Shown: positions 14,788 through 24,578 of the stretch, piece after piece
Position numbering within the stretch: the first letter of the stretch is position 1
Layout: each line of letters starts with the position of its first letter
Assembly: GCA_963665555.2 (NCBI GenBank)
Contig: OY762308.1
Coordinates: 1,612,001 to 1,676,000, forward strand
DNA from: CAXXXW01 sp963665555
GTDB lineage: Bacteria > Pseudomonadota > Alphaproteobacteria > Thalassobaculales > Thalassobaculaceae
Direction of reading: 5' to 3'
DNA length: 64,000 nucleotides
Position numbers and translations under genes: made by a program
Notes under the pieces: model-generated
What the model was told of the DNA's origin: nothing
The model's input: only the letters and a program-made list of their open reading frames with translations
Databases searched by the model: none

Positions 14788-15900
14788 TCAGGCCGCCTTG
14801 TCCAGTTCCGCGAGGATGGCGTCCATCATCCCGGAGGTGGAGACCGTCTCCATGCCGTCCTGCGCGATGTCGGCGGTGCGCGCGCCCCCGGCCAGCGTGC
14901 GGCCGATCGCGGCGTCGATGGCGTCGGCGTCGGCGCCCATGTCGAAGGAGTAGCGCAGCGCCATCGAGAAGCTCAGCAGTTCGGCGATCGGGTTGGCGAT
15001 CCCCTTGCCGGCGATGTCCGGCGCCGAGCCGTGCACCGGCTCGTAGAGCGCGTGGCGCTTGCCGGTGTCCGGGTCCGCCGCGCCGAGCGAGGCCGAGGGC
15101 AGCATCCCCAGCGAGCCGGTCAGCATCGCCGCGCAGTCCGAGAGCATGTCGCCGAACAGGTTGTCGGTGACGATCACGTCGAACTGCCGAGGGTCGCGCA
15201 CAAGCTGCATCGCGCAGTTGTCGGCGTACATGTGCTCCGTCTCGAGGCCCCCGCCCTCGGCCGCGAACAGCGCGGCCATGGTCTCGCGCCACAGCACGCC
15301 GGACATCATCACGTTCGCCTTCTCGACCGAGGTCACCTTGCCGCGCCGCTTGCGCGCGAGGTCCATCGCCACGCGGCCGATCCGCTCGATCTCCGGCGTG
15401 GTGTAGAGGTTGGTGTCGTACCCCTTGCGCGTGCCGTCGGGCAGGTCCTCGATGCCGCGCGGCTCGGCGAAATAGATGCCGCCGGTCAACTCGCGCAGGA
15501 TCAGGATGTCCAGCCCCTCGACCAGTTCCGGCCTGAGGCTGGAGGCGCCGGCCATCGGGCCGAACACGATGGCGGGCCGCAGGTTGGCGAACAGGTCCAT
15601 TTCCTTGCGCAGGCGCAGCAGGCCGCGCTCCGGCTTCTGTTCGAAGGGCAGGTCGTCGTAGCGCGGGCCGCCGACCGAGCCGAACAGCACCGCGTCCGCC
15701 GCCATCGCGTCGGCCAGCGTCTCGTCGGTGAGCGGCGTTCCGTGCCGGTCCCAGGAGGCGCCGCCGACCGGGGCCTCCTGGAGGTCGAAGCTGGCCGAGC
15801 GGTTTTTCGCCAGCCAGTCCACCGCGCGCAGGGTCTGGCCAACCACTTCGGGGCCGATGCCGTCGCCGGGCAGCACCAGCAGTTTCCTGTTCGACGCCAT
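14788..15900 (-). CDS. leuB: 3-Isopropylmalate dehydrogenase
   Basis: A 370-residue NAD-dependent enzyme that oxidises and decarboxylates 3-isopropylmalate to the 2-oxo precursor of leucine. Visible: LLVLPGDGIGPEV at the N-terminus, FGSVGGPRYDDL, LRPAIVFGP, ELTGGIYFAEPRG (substrate-site Arg region), VTSVEKANVMMSGVLWR, DNLFGDMLSD, and the NAD-specific EPVHGSAPDIAGKGIANP. The family's usual length and the leuC-leuD-leuB order support orthology. Spacing to leuD is 50 nt and to asd 29 nt. Confidence 0.97.
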   Translation of the reverse strand: MASNRKLLVLPGDGIGPEVVGQTLRAVDWLAKNRSASFDLQEAPVGGASWDRHGTPLTDETLADAMAADAVLFGSVGGPRYDDLPFEQKPERGLLRLRKEMDLFANLRPAIVFGPMAGASSLRPELVEGLDILILRELTGGIYFAEPRGIEDLPDGTRKGYDTNLYTTPEIERIGRVAMDLARKRRGKVTSVEKANVMMSGVLWRETMAALFAAEGGGLETEHMYADNCAMQLVRDPRQFDVIVTDNLFGDMLSDCAAMLTGSLGMLPSASLGAADPDTGKRHALYEPVHGSAPDIAGKGIANPIAELLSFSMALRYSFDMGADADAIDAAIGRTLAGGARTADIAQDGMETVSTSGMMDAILAELDKAA

Positions 15901-15950
15901 GATGTCCTTCCGCGGTCGCGATAGGGCGGGGGCGGGGGGCGCGCCCTCGC

Positions 15951-16556
15951 CTAGGCCCAGGGCTGCTCGGCCGCGCGGCGCGCCTCGAAGGCGTCGATGG
16001 CGGCGCCCTTCTCCAGCGTCAGCCCGATGTCGTCGAGGCCGTTCAGCAGGCAGTGGCGGCGGAACGGCTCGACCTCGAAGGCGATCCTCTCGCCGTTCGG
16101 CCGGCCGATCTCTTGCGTCTCCAGGTCGATGTCGAGCACCGAGTTGGCGCCCTGGCGGGCGTCGTCCATCAGCGCGTCCAGCTCCGCCTTCGAAACCTTG
16201 ATCGGCAGGATGCCGTTCTTGAAGCAGTTGTTGTAGAAGATGTCGGCGAAACTCGTCGAGATCACGCAGCGCACGCCGAAGTCCAGCAGCGCCCAGGGCG
16301 CGTGCTCGCGCGAGGAGCCGCAGCCGAAATTGTCCCCGGCCACCAGGATGCTGGCGCCGCGCCAGCCCGGCTTGTTCAGCACGAAGTCCGGGTTCTCCGA
16401 CCCGTCGGCGTTGTAGCGCATCTCGTTGAACAGGTGCTTGCCGAGGCCGGTGCGCCGGATCGTCTTCAGGAACTGCTTGGGGATCACCTTGTCGGTGTCG
16501 ATGTTGATCATCTCCAGCGGCGCGGCGACGCCGCGATGGGTCCGGAACGGCTCCAT
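15951..16556 (-). CDS. leuD: 3-Isopropylmalate dehydratase, small subunit
   Basis: A 201-residue swivel-domain subunit that pairs with LeuC to isomerise 2-isopropylmalate to 3-isopropylmalate. Marks: PLEMINIDTDKVIPKQFL at residues 13-30, GDNFGCGSSREHAPWALLDFG, ISTSFADIFYNNCFKNGILPI and the C-terminal FRRHCLLNGLDDIGLTL. The ATG at 16556 follows leuC's stop by 11 nt, so the two subunits are co-expressed as expected for a stoichiometric complex. Confidence 0.97.
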   Translation of the reverse strand: MEPFRTHRGVAAPLEMINIDTDKVIPKQFLKTIRRTGLGKHLFNEMRYNADGSENPDFVLNKPGWRGASILVAGDNFGCGSSREHAPWALLDFGVRCVISTSFADIFYNNCFKNGILPIKVSKAELDALMDDARQGANSVLDIDLETQEIGRPNGERIAFEVEPFRRHCLLNGLDDIGLTLEKGAAIDAFEARRAAEQPWA

Positions 16557-16567
16557 GCCTCTTCTCC

Positions 16568-17983
<1,416 letters not shown>

Positions 17984-18047
17984 CCCCGCGTCTCCTCTTC
18001 CGGTGGTTCGCGATCGCGCCCCCGGCTCGCGGCGGGCGCGCGGCCGG

Positions 18048-18443
18048 CTATTCCGCCGGCGCGGCGGCCGGCTTGCGCGCCGGCCTCGTGACCTTTTCGG
18101 GGATGCGCGCCGCCTTGCCGCGCCGCCCCCGCAGGTAATAGAGCTTGGCCCGGCGCACCCGGCCGCGCCGCACCACCTCGATCCGCGCGATGCGGGGCGA
18201 GTACAGCGGGAACACGCGCTCCACGCCCTCACCGTAGGAGATTTTGCGGACGGTGAAATTGGCCTCGATCGCGCCGGCCTTGCGCGCGATGCACACGCCC
18301 TCGAAGACCTGGACGCGCTCGCGCGTGCCCTCGACCACCTTGACATGGACCCGGAGCGTGTCGCCCGGCCCGAAATCCGGGATCGGCCGCCCGGCCGCGA
18401 TCTCCTCGGCCTGCTCCCGGCCGATCCGCTCGACGATGTTCAT
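18048..18443 (-). CDS. rplS: Ribosomal protein L19 (bL19)
   Basis: A 131-residue 50S protein at the 30S/50S interface. The sequence matches bL19: DFGPGDTLRVHVKVVEGTRERVQVFEGVCIARKAG, TVRKISYGEGVERVFPLYSP, and RRGRVRRAKLYYLRGRRGKAARI. The C-terminus has the basic Ala/Lys extension often found in alphaproteobacteria. Its ATG overlaps the trmD stop by ATGA (18440-18443), so translation is coupled. Confidence 0.97.
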   Translation of the reverse strand: MNIVERIGREQAEEIAAGRPIPDFGPGDTLRVHVKVVEGTRERVQVFEGVCIARKAGAIEANFTVRKISYGEGVERVFPLYSPRIARIEVVRRGRVRRAKLYYLRGRRGKAARIPEKVTRPARKPAAAPAE

Positions 18444-19204
18444 CCGTCCCGCTCCAAGTCCCGTCCGGCGGCGGCCCCGGCCGCCGCGCCGTCCCGTTGC
18501 TCCAGATACCGCGCCCACAGGTCCGGGCGGCGTTCCCGCGTCAGCCGCTCCGCCCGTTCGCGGCGCCACGCCCGGATGCGCGCGTGGTGGCCGGAGAGCA
18601 GAACCTCGGGCGCGGCCATGCCGTTCCACTCCCTGGGCCAGGTGTAGTGCGGATACTCCAGCAGCCCCGCCGCGAAACTCTCCTCGACCAACCCCTCCGC
18701 CGCGCCGACGACGCCCGGCAGCAGCCTGACGCAGGCCTCCAGCGCCGCCAGCGCCGCGGCCTCCCCGCCGGAGAGGACGAAGTCGCCGAGGCTGACCTCC
18801 TCCAGCCCGCGGGCCTCGATCACGCGCTGGTCGAGGCCCTCGTACCGCCCGCAGACCAGCACCGCGCCCGGCCCGGCGGCCCACTCCGCCGCCATCGCCT
18901 GGTCGAAGCGCCGCCCCCGGGGCGAGAGGTAGACCCGGCGCCCCGGCTCCCCCTCGACCGCGGCCAGCGCCGCGTCCACCACGTCGGCCCGCAACACCAT
19001 GCCGGCGCCGCCGCCGAAGGGGGCGTCGTCCACGGAGCGGTGCTTATCGCGCGCGAAATCCCGGATGTCCAGCGTTTTGAGCGCCCAGACGCCGGACCGC
19101 AGCGCCCTTCCCGCCAGCGACAGGCCGAGCGGCCCCGGAAAGGCCTCCGGGAACAGCGTCAGGACCGCGGCCCGCCACGGCCCGGCCGGCCGGCCGGCGG
19201 TCAC
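18440..19204 (-). CDS. trmD: tRNA (guanosine(37)-N1)-methyltransferase
   Basis: A 254-residue SPOUT methyltransferase that makes m1G37 in tRNAs with G36-G37, including Leu(GAG), whose gene is at 35478-35564. Marks: LTLFPEAFPGPLGLSLAGRAL, IRDFARDKHRSVDDAPFGGGAGMVL, the trefoil-knot VCGRYEGLDQRV with GDFVLSGGEAAALA, and the C-terminal YPHYTWPREWNG. The start is a GTG at 19204 overlapping the rimM stop (GTGA). It is somewhat shorter in the linker than some homologues but complete. Confidence 0.97.
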   Translation of the reverse strand: MTAGRPAGPWRAAVLTLFPEAFPGPLGLSLAGRALRSGVWALKTLDIRDFARDKHRSVDDAPFGGGAGMVLRADVVDAALAAVEGEPGRRVYLSPRGRRFDQAMAAEWAAGPGAVLVCGRYEGLDQRVIEARGLEEVSLGDFVLSGGEAAALAALEACVRLLPGVVGAAEGLVEESFAAGLLEYPHYTWPREWNGMAAPEVLLSGHHARIRAWRRERAERLTRERRPDLWARYLEQRDGAAAGAAAGRDLERDG

Positions 19205-19776
19205 GCCCCCTCCCCGCCCGCCGCGCCGGACTCCCCGGCCTCGTCCAGCAGGCCGGGCATGGGATCGACCGTGAGCCGCCCGCCGTCGAGGTCCACCTCC
19301 GGCACGGTGGCGGCGTCGAAGGGCAGCAGCACGGTTTTCCGGCTTCCCGCCAGGCGCACCTCGATCAGGTCGCCGGCGCCGAAATCGTGCGCGGCGACGA
19401 CCTCGCCCACCGGCGCGCCGTCCGGCCGCTCCGCGCGCAGCCCGACCAGGTCCGCGTGGTAGAACTCCCCCGGCTCCGGCGGCGGCAGGGCGGCGCGCGG
19501 GAGGTAGAGCCGGGTTCCCTTGAGCCGCTCAGCCGCGTCGCGGTCCTCGACGCCGGCGATCCGCGCGACCAGCGCCCCCTTGGCGCGGCCGCGGACCTCG
19601 ACCTCGAACCGCCCGCCGTCCTCGCCGGACAGCGGGCCGTAGGCCGCGATGTCCTCCGGCCTTTCGGCGAAGCTCTTGAGGCGGACGAGGCCGCCCACGC
19701 CGTGCGCGCCGGCGATCGCGCCCATCAGCACCGTCCGGCCCGCGCCGGCCGGCCCGCGCGCGCCGCCCCGCGCCAC
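19201..19776 (-). CDS. rimM: 16S rRNA processing/ribosome maturation factor RimM
   Basis: A 191-residue assembly factor for the 30S head. The N-terminal RimM barrel (GAIAGAHGVGGLVRLKSFAERPEDIAAYGPL) and the C-terminal PRC barrel (GEFYHADLVGLRA, GEVVAAHDFGAGDLIEVR, VLLPFDAATVPEVDLDGGRLTVDP) are both present. It is 13 nt from the end of rpsP and overlaps trmD by 4 nt, the widespread rpsP-rimM-trmD-rplS arrangement. Confidence 0.96.
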   Translation of the reverse strand: MARGGARGPAGAGRTVLMGAIAGAHGVGGLVRLKSFAERPEDIAAYGPLSGEDGGRFEVEVRGRAKGALVARIAGVEDRDAAERLKGTRLYLPRAALPPPEPGEFYHADLVGLRAERPDGAPVGEVVAAHDFGAGDLIEVRLAGSRKTVLLPFDAATVPEVDLDGGRLTVDPMPGLLDEAGESGAAGGEGA

Positions 19777-19789
19777 GGCCGCGTCCCGG

Positions 19790-20134
19790 TCAGGCGGCGG
19801 CCTTCTCGGCCGCCGCCGCCTCCCGCTCCAGGCGCTTCTTGCGCGGCGCGGACTTCTTCGGCTGCTCGCGGATTTCGTAGGCCGGCATGAGGCCGAGCGC
19901 CCCGAAAAACTTGTGGACCCGCTCGGTCGGCCGCGCGCCGACGGAAAGCCAGTAGCGCGCCCGCTCCTCGTCCACCGAGAGGCGCCGGGGATGGTCCCTG
20001 GGCACCATGGGGTCGTAGGTGCCGATCTTCTCGACGAAGCGGCCGTCGCGGGGCGCGGTGTTCTCCGCCACCACGATCCGGTAGAAGGGCCGCTTCTTGG
20101 CGCCGCCGCGCGCCAGGCGAATCCTCAATGCCAT
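19790..20134 (-). CDS. rpsP: Ribosomal protein S16 (bS16)
   Basis: A 114-residue 30S protein. MALRIRLARGGAKKRPFYRIVVAE, PRDGRFVEKIGTYDPM and ARYWLSVGARPTERVHKFF are diagnostic of bS16. The last 30 residues form a Lys/Ala/Glu-rich tail, typical of alphaproteobacteria. It starts 58 nt after ffh. Confidence 0.97.
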   Translation of the reverse strand: MALRIRLARGGAKKRPFYRIVVAENTAPRDGRFVEKIGTYDPMVPRDHPRRLSVDEERARYWLSVGARPTERVHKFFGALGLMPAYEIREQPKKSAPRKKRLEREAAAAEKAAA

Positions 20135-20192
20135 CTGTCCGTTGTCTCCCCTGTGTCCCGGTCGTTGTCCCGGCCGCGCCGGGTCCGTTCCC

Positions 20193-21722
20193 TCACCTCT
20201 TCGCGCGCGCCCGGCCGCGGCCGCGCCGCCCGGACGCCGCGAACCCGCCGTGGAGGCCGCCGCCGAGCGCGCCCGGAAGCCCGCCGGGCAAGCCGCCCCC
20301 GAAACCGCCCGCGAGGCCCCCCGGAAGCGCGCCCGGCGCCCCGGCCGGCCCCGCCGCGCCGGCGATCTCCTCCGGCGTCGGCCCGCCGACGCCCATCGCC
20401 GCGCCCAGCCCCTTCAGGGCGCCCATGCCCTTGAGCCGCTTCATCGCGCGGCCCATCTCCATATGCTCCTTCAGCAGGCGGTTGACCTCCTGCACCGTGG
20501 TCCCGGACCCCGCCGCCACCCGGCGCTTGCGCGAGGCGTTCAGCAGTTTCGGGTTGCGCCGCTCCGCGCGCGTCATCGACTGGATGACCGCCGCCTTGCG
20601 CAGGATGGCCTTGTCGTCCATGCCGGCGCCGGCGAGCTGCTTGCGGGCCTTGGCGACGCCGGGCAGCAGCCCCATCAGCCCGCCGAGGCCGCCCATTTTC
20701 GCGACCTGGCGCAGCTGGGCGAGCATGTCGTCGAGGTCGAACCGCCCCCGCGCCATCTTCTCGGCGAGGCGTTCGGCCTCCTCGGCCTCGACGGTCGCCG
20801 CCGCCTTCTCGACCAGGCCCACCACGTCGCCCATGCCGAGGATGCGGCCGGCTACCCGTTCGGGGTGGAAATCCTCCAGCGCGTCGAGCTTCTCGCCGAC
20901 GCCTGCGAGCTTGATCGGCACGCCCGTCGCGGCGCGCATCGACAGCGCCGCCCCGCCGCGCGCGTCGCCGTCCATGCGGCTCAGCACGATGCCCGTCAGC
21001 CCGATCCGCTCGTGGAAGTTGCGGGCGGTGTTCACCGCGTCCTGCCCGGTCATGGCGTCGGCGACCAGCAGGGTCTCGACCGGGTTCGTCGCGTCGCGGA
21101 TTTCGCGGGCCTCCTCCATGAGGCCCTCGTCGATCGAGGCGCGGCCGGCGGTGTCCAGCAGCACCGCGTCGTAGCCCTGCAGCCGCGCCGCCGTCATCGC
21201 GCGCCGGGCGATGGAGAGCGCCGTCTCGCCTTCGGCGACCGGCAGCGTGGCGACGCCGGCCTGCTCGCCCAGCACGCGCAGCTGCTCGCGCGCCGCCGGG
21301 CGGCTGGTGTCCAGCGACGCCATCAGGACCTTCGCGCGGTCGCGGCCGGAAAGGCGGGCCGCGATCTTGGCCGTGGTGGTGGTCTTGCCGCCGCCCTGCA
21401 GGCCGACCATCAGGATCGCCGACGGCGGCTCGGCCCTGAGTTCGATCCGCGCCGCCTCGCCGCCCAGCATCTCGACCAGGTTGTCGTGGACGATCTTGAC
21501 CACCTGCTGGCCGGGCGCGACCGAGCGGATCACCTCCTGCCCGACGGCGCGCTGGCGCACGCGCTCGATAAACGGCCGGACGACCTCCAGCGCGACATCG
21601 GCCTCCAGCAGCGCGATCCGCACCTCGCGCAGCGCCGCCGCCACGTCGCCCTCCTTGAGGGCGCCGCGCCGTTTCAGCCGGTCGAAAACATCGCCGAGAC
21701 GGCCGGACAATGCGTCGAACAT
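20193..21722 (-). CDS. ffh: Signal recognition particle protein (SRP54 homologue)
   Basis: A 509-residue GTPase that binds 4.5S RNA and targets nascent membrane proteins. N domain (FDALSGRLGDVFDRLK...), G domain with P-loop GLQGGGKTTTTAKIA (usual GLQGSGKTT, Ser to Gly), DTSRPAAREQL, DTAGRASIDEGLM and TGIVLSRMDGDARGGAALS, then the M domain (ILGMGDVVGLVEKA... GSGTTVQEVNRLLKEHMEMGRAMK). The final 70 residues are an unusual Gly/Pro-rich tail (repeated GGL units) ending in basic residues. ATG at 21722 starts the conserved FDALSGRL. It heads the superoperon from the promoter at 21848-21876. Confidence 0.97.
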   Translation of the reverse strand: MFDALSGRLGDVFDRLKRRGALKEGDVAAALREVRIALLEADVALEVVRPFIERVRQRAVGQEVIRSVAPGQQVVKIVHDNLVEMLGGEAARIELRAEPPSAILMVGLQGGGKTTTTAKIAARLSGRDRAKVLMASLDTSRPAAREQLRVLGEQAGVATLPVAEGETALSIARRAMTAARLQGYDAVLLDTAGRASIDEGLMEEAREIRDATNPVETLLVADAMTGQDAVNTARNFHERIGLTGIVLSRMDGDARGGAALSMRAATGVPIKLAGVGEKLDALEDFHPERVAGRILGMGDVVGLVEKAAATVEAEEAERLAEKMARGRFDLDDMLAQLRQVAKMGGLGGLMGLLPGVAKARKQLAGAGMDDKAILRKAAVIQSMTRAERRNPKLLNASRKRRVAAGSGTTVQEVNRLLKEHMEMGRAMKRLKGMGALKGLGAAMGVGGPTPEEIAGAAGPAGAPGALPGGLAGGFGGGLPGGLPGALGGGLHGGFAASGRRGRGRARAKR

Positions 21723-21847
21723 GCCGCGCGCTCCGCTCGCCGCGCCGCTTCCGGGACGCCCAAGCGATGCCGCGCCCGCGCCCGAAACTCGGGGACGGAC
21801 GGAACCCGCGAGGGCCGGAACGGCGCGCGCTGTCGAAAAACGCGCGG

Positions 21848-21876
21848 ACCCTAACAGCGGCCGCAAGGCCCGTCAA
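21848..21876 (-). promoter_or_regulatory. Promoter of the ffh-rpsP-rimM-trmD-rplS(-leu-asd) operon
   Basis: Minus strand TTGACG (21871-21876), 17-bp spacer, TAGGGT (21848-21853). Initiation near 21841 gives a leader of about 119 nt before the ffh ATG. No intrinsic terminator is seen between this site and the asd stop at 13730. Confidence 0.6.
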
Positions 21877-21957
21877 GCGCGTCGCGCCACGGGTTCCGGG
21901 CCGCCGAACCGGCGCCTTCGCCGGGGCGTCCGGCGCCCCGCTCCCGCAAGGCCGCGC

Positions 21958-22293
21958 CTACTCCGACCGGCGGCGCCAGCGCTCGGCGGCGCGGCGGCCC
22001 CAGGCGCGCCCGCCGGCCGCGGGGTCGTGGCGGATCGAGCCGTCCTCGTCGACAACGTAGCCGTGCCAGTTGAGGTCCTCGACGAACCACTCCTCGCCGC
22101 CGTATTCGGCCGCCATCTCCTCGATGCTGTCCGACTCCTTCAGGACGCGGGCGCCCCAGTCGGGGCCGCAAGCGTCGAGGTAGCCCCCGATGTAGTGGGG
22201 GTCGCGCTTGTCCCTGCGGAGGAGGTCCCGGCGGGGGCCGGAACGCTTCATGTGCGGCGGGTACACGAACTCCGTGGCGTACCAGTACGGCAT
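21958..22293 (-). CDS. Small protein of unknown function
   Basis: A 111-residue protein, MPYWYATEFVYPPHMKRSG at the start, then a basic GPRRDLLRRDKRD segment, an acidic DSIEEMAAEYGGEEWFVEDLNW segment and a basic Trp/Arg-rich tail. The mixed, aromatic-rich composition supports a real gene in this GC-rich sequence. No domain is recognised; the alternation of basic and acidic parts may suggest RNA or protein binding, but that is speculation. GGGGAGGAG at 4-12 nt before the ATG fits the chosen start. It stands alone between ffh and the Ldh-type gene. Confidence 0.6.
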   Translation of the reverse strand: MPYWYATEFVYPPHMKRSGPRRDLLRRDKRDPHYIGGYLDACGPDWGARVLKESDSIEEMAAEYGGEEWFVEDLNWHGYVVDEDGSIRHDPAAGGRAWGRRAAERWRRRSE

Positions 22294-22463
22294 CTCGGCT
22301 CCTCCCCGGCCTTGCCCGCCCGCGCGGTTCCGCCGAACGGACGCGGCCGCGCCGCGCCCATCGGGATAGAAACCTTACAACACGGGAAACCGGAACGGGA
22401 TACCGATCCGCGCGCGAACCCCGAAAAATCGCGACCGCGGACTTGTCGAAGCCGCCGCGCCCC

Positions 22464-23540
22464 CTACCCCCGCGCGGCGGCTTCGAAGCGGTCCGGGGAC
22501 ATGCCGGCGCGGACGCCGGACTCCGTCATCTCCGCCCAGGTGTTGGGGTCGATGGGGACGCCCTCGGCCCTGCGGCGCTCGACCGACTCGCGCTCCGGGT
22601 CGCCGGGGACGCGGATGCGGTCGAAGCCCTCGGCCGGCTGGCCGGACTTCGCGTAGGCGACCAGGCTGTCGAACTCCGCGCCGAAGGAGACGCCGGAGGC
22701 GAAGCGCGCCGGGTCGATCACCACCGTCAGCATGTTGTTGCGGATCGTCTCGCCGTCGTTCAGCTCCGGGCGCGCGGTGCCGCCGCCGGGCAGGCCGCCC
22801 GCCAGCAGGTCGCACAGCAGCGCCAGCCCGTAGCCCTTGTGCTGCCCGAAGGAGAGCATCGCCCCCATCGGGTCGCGGAACACCGCGCCGGGGTCCGTCG
22901 TCGGCCTGCCGTTGGGGCCGACCAGCGCGTCGTCCATCGGCATCGGCTTCCCGGCGTAGTGGGCGACCCGCACCTTGCCGTGGGCCACCCGGCTGGTCGC
23001 CATGTCGAGCACCATCATCGGCGTCGCCGCCGTCGCCGGGATGGCGGCGCAGAAGGGGTTGGTGGAGTAGCGCGCCTCGTAGCCGCCGTAGGGCGCGACC
23101 AGGGGCTTGTGGCCGGTCGCGTTCACCCAGTGGATCGAGACATAGCCCGCCCGCGCGCACATCTCGCCCCAGGCGCCGATCCGCCCCAGGTGGTGGACAT
23201 TGCGCAGGCCGACGATGGCGGAGCCGGTCCGGTTCGCCTTGTCGATGGCGAGCCGCATGGTCTCGGCCCCCACGGTCTGGCCATAGCCCATGTTGCCCTC
23301 GACCAGCAGGTAGGCGCCGTCGTCGGTCGCGACCTCGGCCCTGGCGCCCGGGTTCATCGCGCCGGAGAGCGCGTGCGCCATGTAGCGGGGCGCGAGGCCG
23401 ACCCCGTGGCTGTCGTGGCCCATCAGGTTGGCCTCGACCAGGTTTTCGGCGACCGCGCGCGCCTCCTCCGGCGCGCTGCCCGCGCTCCGGATCATCTCCT
23501 CCACGATCTCCGTCAACGCCTCGTGCCCGACGATAACCAC
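22464..23540 (-). CDS. Ldh-family oxidoreductase (HcxB/YbiC-like)
   Basis: A 358-residue NAD(P)-dependent 2-hydroxyacid dehydrogenase, the second of this family in the window (the other is at 7739-8788). Marks: VEANLMGHDSHGVGLAPRYM with catalytic GHDSHG, GNMGYGQTVGAETM, LRNVHHLGRIGAWGEMCARAG, STNPFCAAIPAT, MVLDMATSRVAHGKVRVA and GQHKGYGLALLCDLLAGGL. The N-terminus IVGHEALTEIVEEMIRSAGS and VNATGHKP resemble the YbiC/HcxB hydroxycarboxylate dehydrogenase subgroup. It is divergent from dapF; no operon partner is seen, so the substrate is open. Confidence 0.9.
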   Translation of the reverse strand: MVIVGHEALTEIVEEMIRSAGSAPEEARAVAENLVEANLMGHDSHGVGLAPRYMAHALSGAMNPGARAEVATDDGAYLLVEGNMGYGQTVGAETMRLAIDKANRTGSAIVGLRNVHHLGRIGAWGEMCARAGYVSIHWVNATGHKPLVAPYGGYEARYSTNPFCAAIPATAATPMMVLDMATSRVAHGKVRVAHYAGKPMPMDDALVGPNGRPTTDPGAVFRDPMGAMLSFGQHKGYGLALLCDLLAGGLPGGGTARPELNDGETIRNNMLTVVIDPARFASGVSFGAEFDSLVAYAKSGQPAEGFDRIRVPGDPERESVERRRAEGVPIDPNTWAEMTESGVRAGMSPDRFEAAARG

Positions 23541-23623
23541 CGGCCGCCTCCGCTCTCCGTTCGTTCGAGGGGCGCGACCTTACAGAAAGCGCCGGCCGCG
23601 CGAAAGCGCCGCGCGCCGCCCCT

Positions 23624-23652
23624 TTGAACGCGGGGCGGGAGGCGCCATATTG
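23624..23652 (+). promoter_or_regulatory. Promoter at the dapF start, possibly leaderless
   Basis: TTGAAC at 23624-23629, 17-bp spacer, ATATTG at 23647-23652. The ATG at 23658 lies only 5 nt after the -10, so transcription would begin at or next to the start codon. No ribosome-binding site at normal spacing exists. Confidence 0.45.
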
Positions 23653-23657
23653 CCGCC

Positions 23658-24494
23658 ATGACGCGGATCGCCTTCACCAAGATGCACGGGCTGGGCAACG
23701 ACTTCGTGGTCGTGGACGGCCGCGCCGGCGCGCCGCGCCTCGGCCCCGCCGACTACCGCGCGATCGCGGACCGGCGGCGCGGCGTCGGCTTCGACCAGTT
23801 CCTGACGATCCTGCCGGCGCGCGGCGGCGGCGACGCCCGGATGTCGATCCGCAATCCCGACGGGAGCGAGGCCGGCGCCTGCGGCAACGGGACGCGCTGC
23901 GTCGCCGCGCTGCTGATGGCCGAGAGCGGGCGCGACGAGGCGGCGGTCGAGACGGCGGCCGGCACGCTCGCCTGCCGGCGCGGGCCGGACGGGCGGATCG
24001 CGGTGGACATGGGGCCGGCGCGGTTCGGCTGGCGCGACATCCCGCTGGCGCGCGCGGCCGACACGCTGCGCGTCCCGCTCGACGGCGCGCCGGAGGGGTT
24101 CGGGGTCTGCGCCTGCGTCGATGTCGGCAACCCGCACGCCGTGTTCGTCGTGCCCGACGCCGCGGCCGCGCCCGTCGCCTCGGCCGGGCCGGCGCTGGAG
24201 CGCCACCCGATGTTCCCGGAGCGCGCGAATATCGAGTTCGTCGAAATCCGCTCGCGCCGCGAATTGCGCATGAGGGTGTGGGAGCGCGGCGCCGGCGAGA
24301 CGCCGGCCTGCGGATCGGGCGCCTGCGCCGCCCTGGTCGCCGCCGCCCGCCTCGGCCTCGCGGACCGCCGCGCCGAGGCGGTCCTCGACGGCGGAACGCT
24401 GGAGATCGAATGGACCGACGCCGGCCGCGTGACGATGACCGGCCCCGCCGAAACCGCCTTCGCCGGCGTCCTCGAACGCCCGGACGGCCCCTGA
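23658..24494 (+). CDS. dapF: Diaminopimelate epimerase
   Basis: A 278-residue cofactor-independent racemase converting LL- to meso-diaminopimelate for lysine and peptidoglycan. The two catalytic cysteines are in NPDGSEAGACGNGTRC and in ETPACGSGACAAL; other marks are FTKMHGLGNDFVVVD at the start, GVGFDQFL and VDVGNPHAVFVV. ATG start at conserved TRIAFTKMHG. It is divergent from the Ldh-type gene; 84 bp follow before the DUF429 fusion gene. Confidence 0.96.
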   Translation: MTRIAFTKMHGLGNDFVVVDGRAGAPRLGPADYRAIADRRRGVGFDQFLTILPARGGGDARMSIRNPDGSEAGACGNGTRCVAALLMAESGRDEAAVETAAGTLACRRGPDGRIAVDMGPARFGWRDIPLARAADTLRVPLDGAPEGFGVCACVDVGNPHAVFVVPDAAAAPVASAGPALERHPMFPERANIEFVEIRSRRELRMRVWERGAGETPACGSGACAALVAAARLGLADRRAEAVLDGGTLEIEWTDAGRVTMTGPAETAFAGVLERPDGP

Positions 24495-24578
24495 ACGGGG
24501 CGAAGACACGGACTGGCGACGGCCTCGTCCGCGCCGTATTATCGCGGCATCGGATCTGTTCCGGCGGAGGCGCGGGCG

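Noticed and set aside
11033..14953. Very long open frame on the plus strand across the RTX and asd genes
   Set aside because: It runs antisense to two well-supported genes and is rich in Val/Ala/Arg of the type produced by reading GC-rich repeats backwards; no domain is visible.
17984..18047. Leucine attenuator or T-box before leuC
   Set aside because: The 64-bp gap is too short and has no leader peptide with Leu codons or T-box-like sequence.
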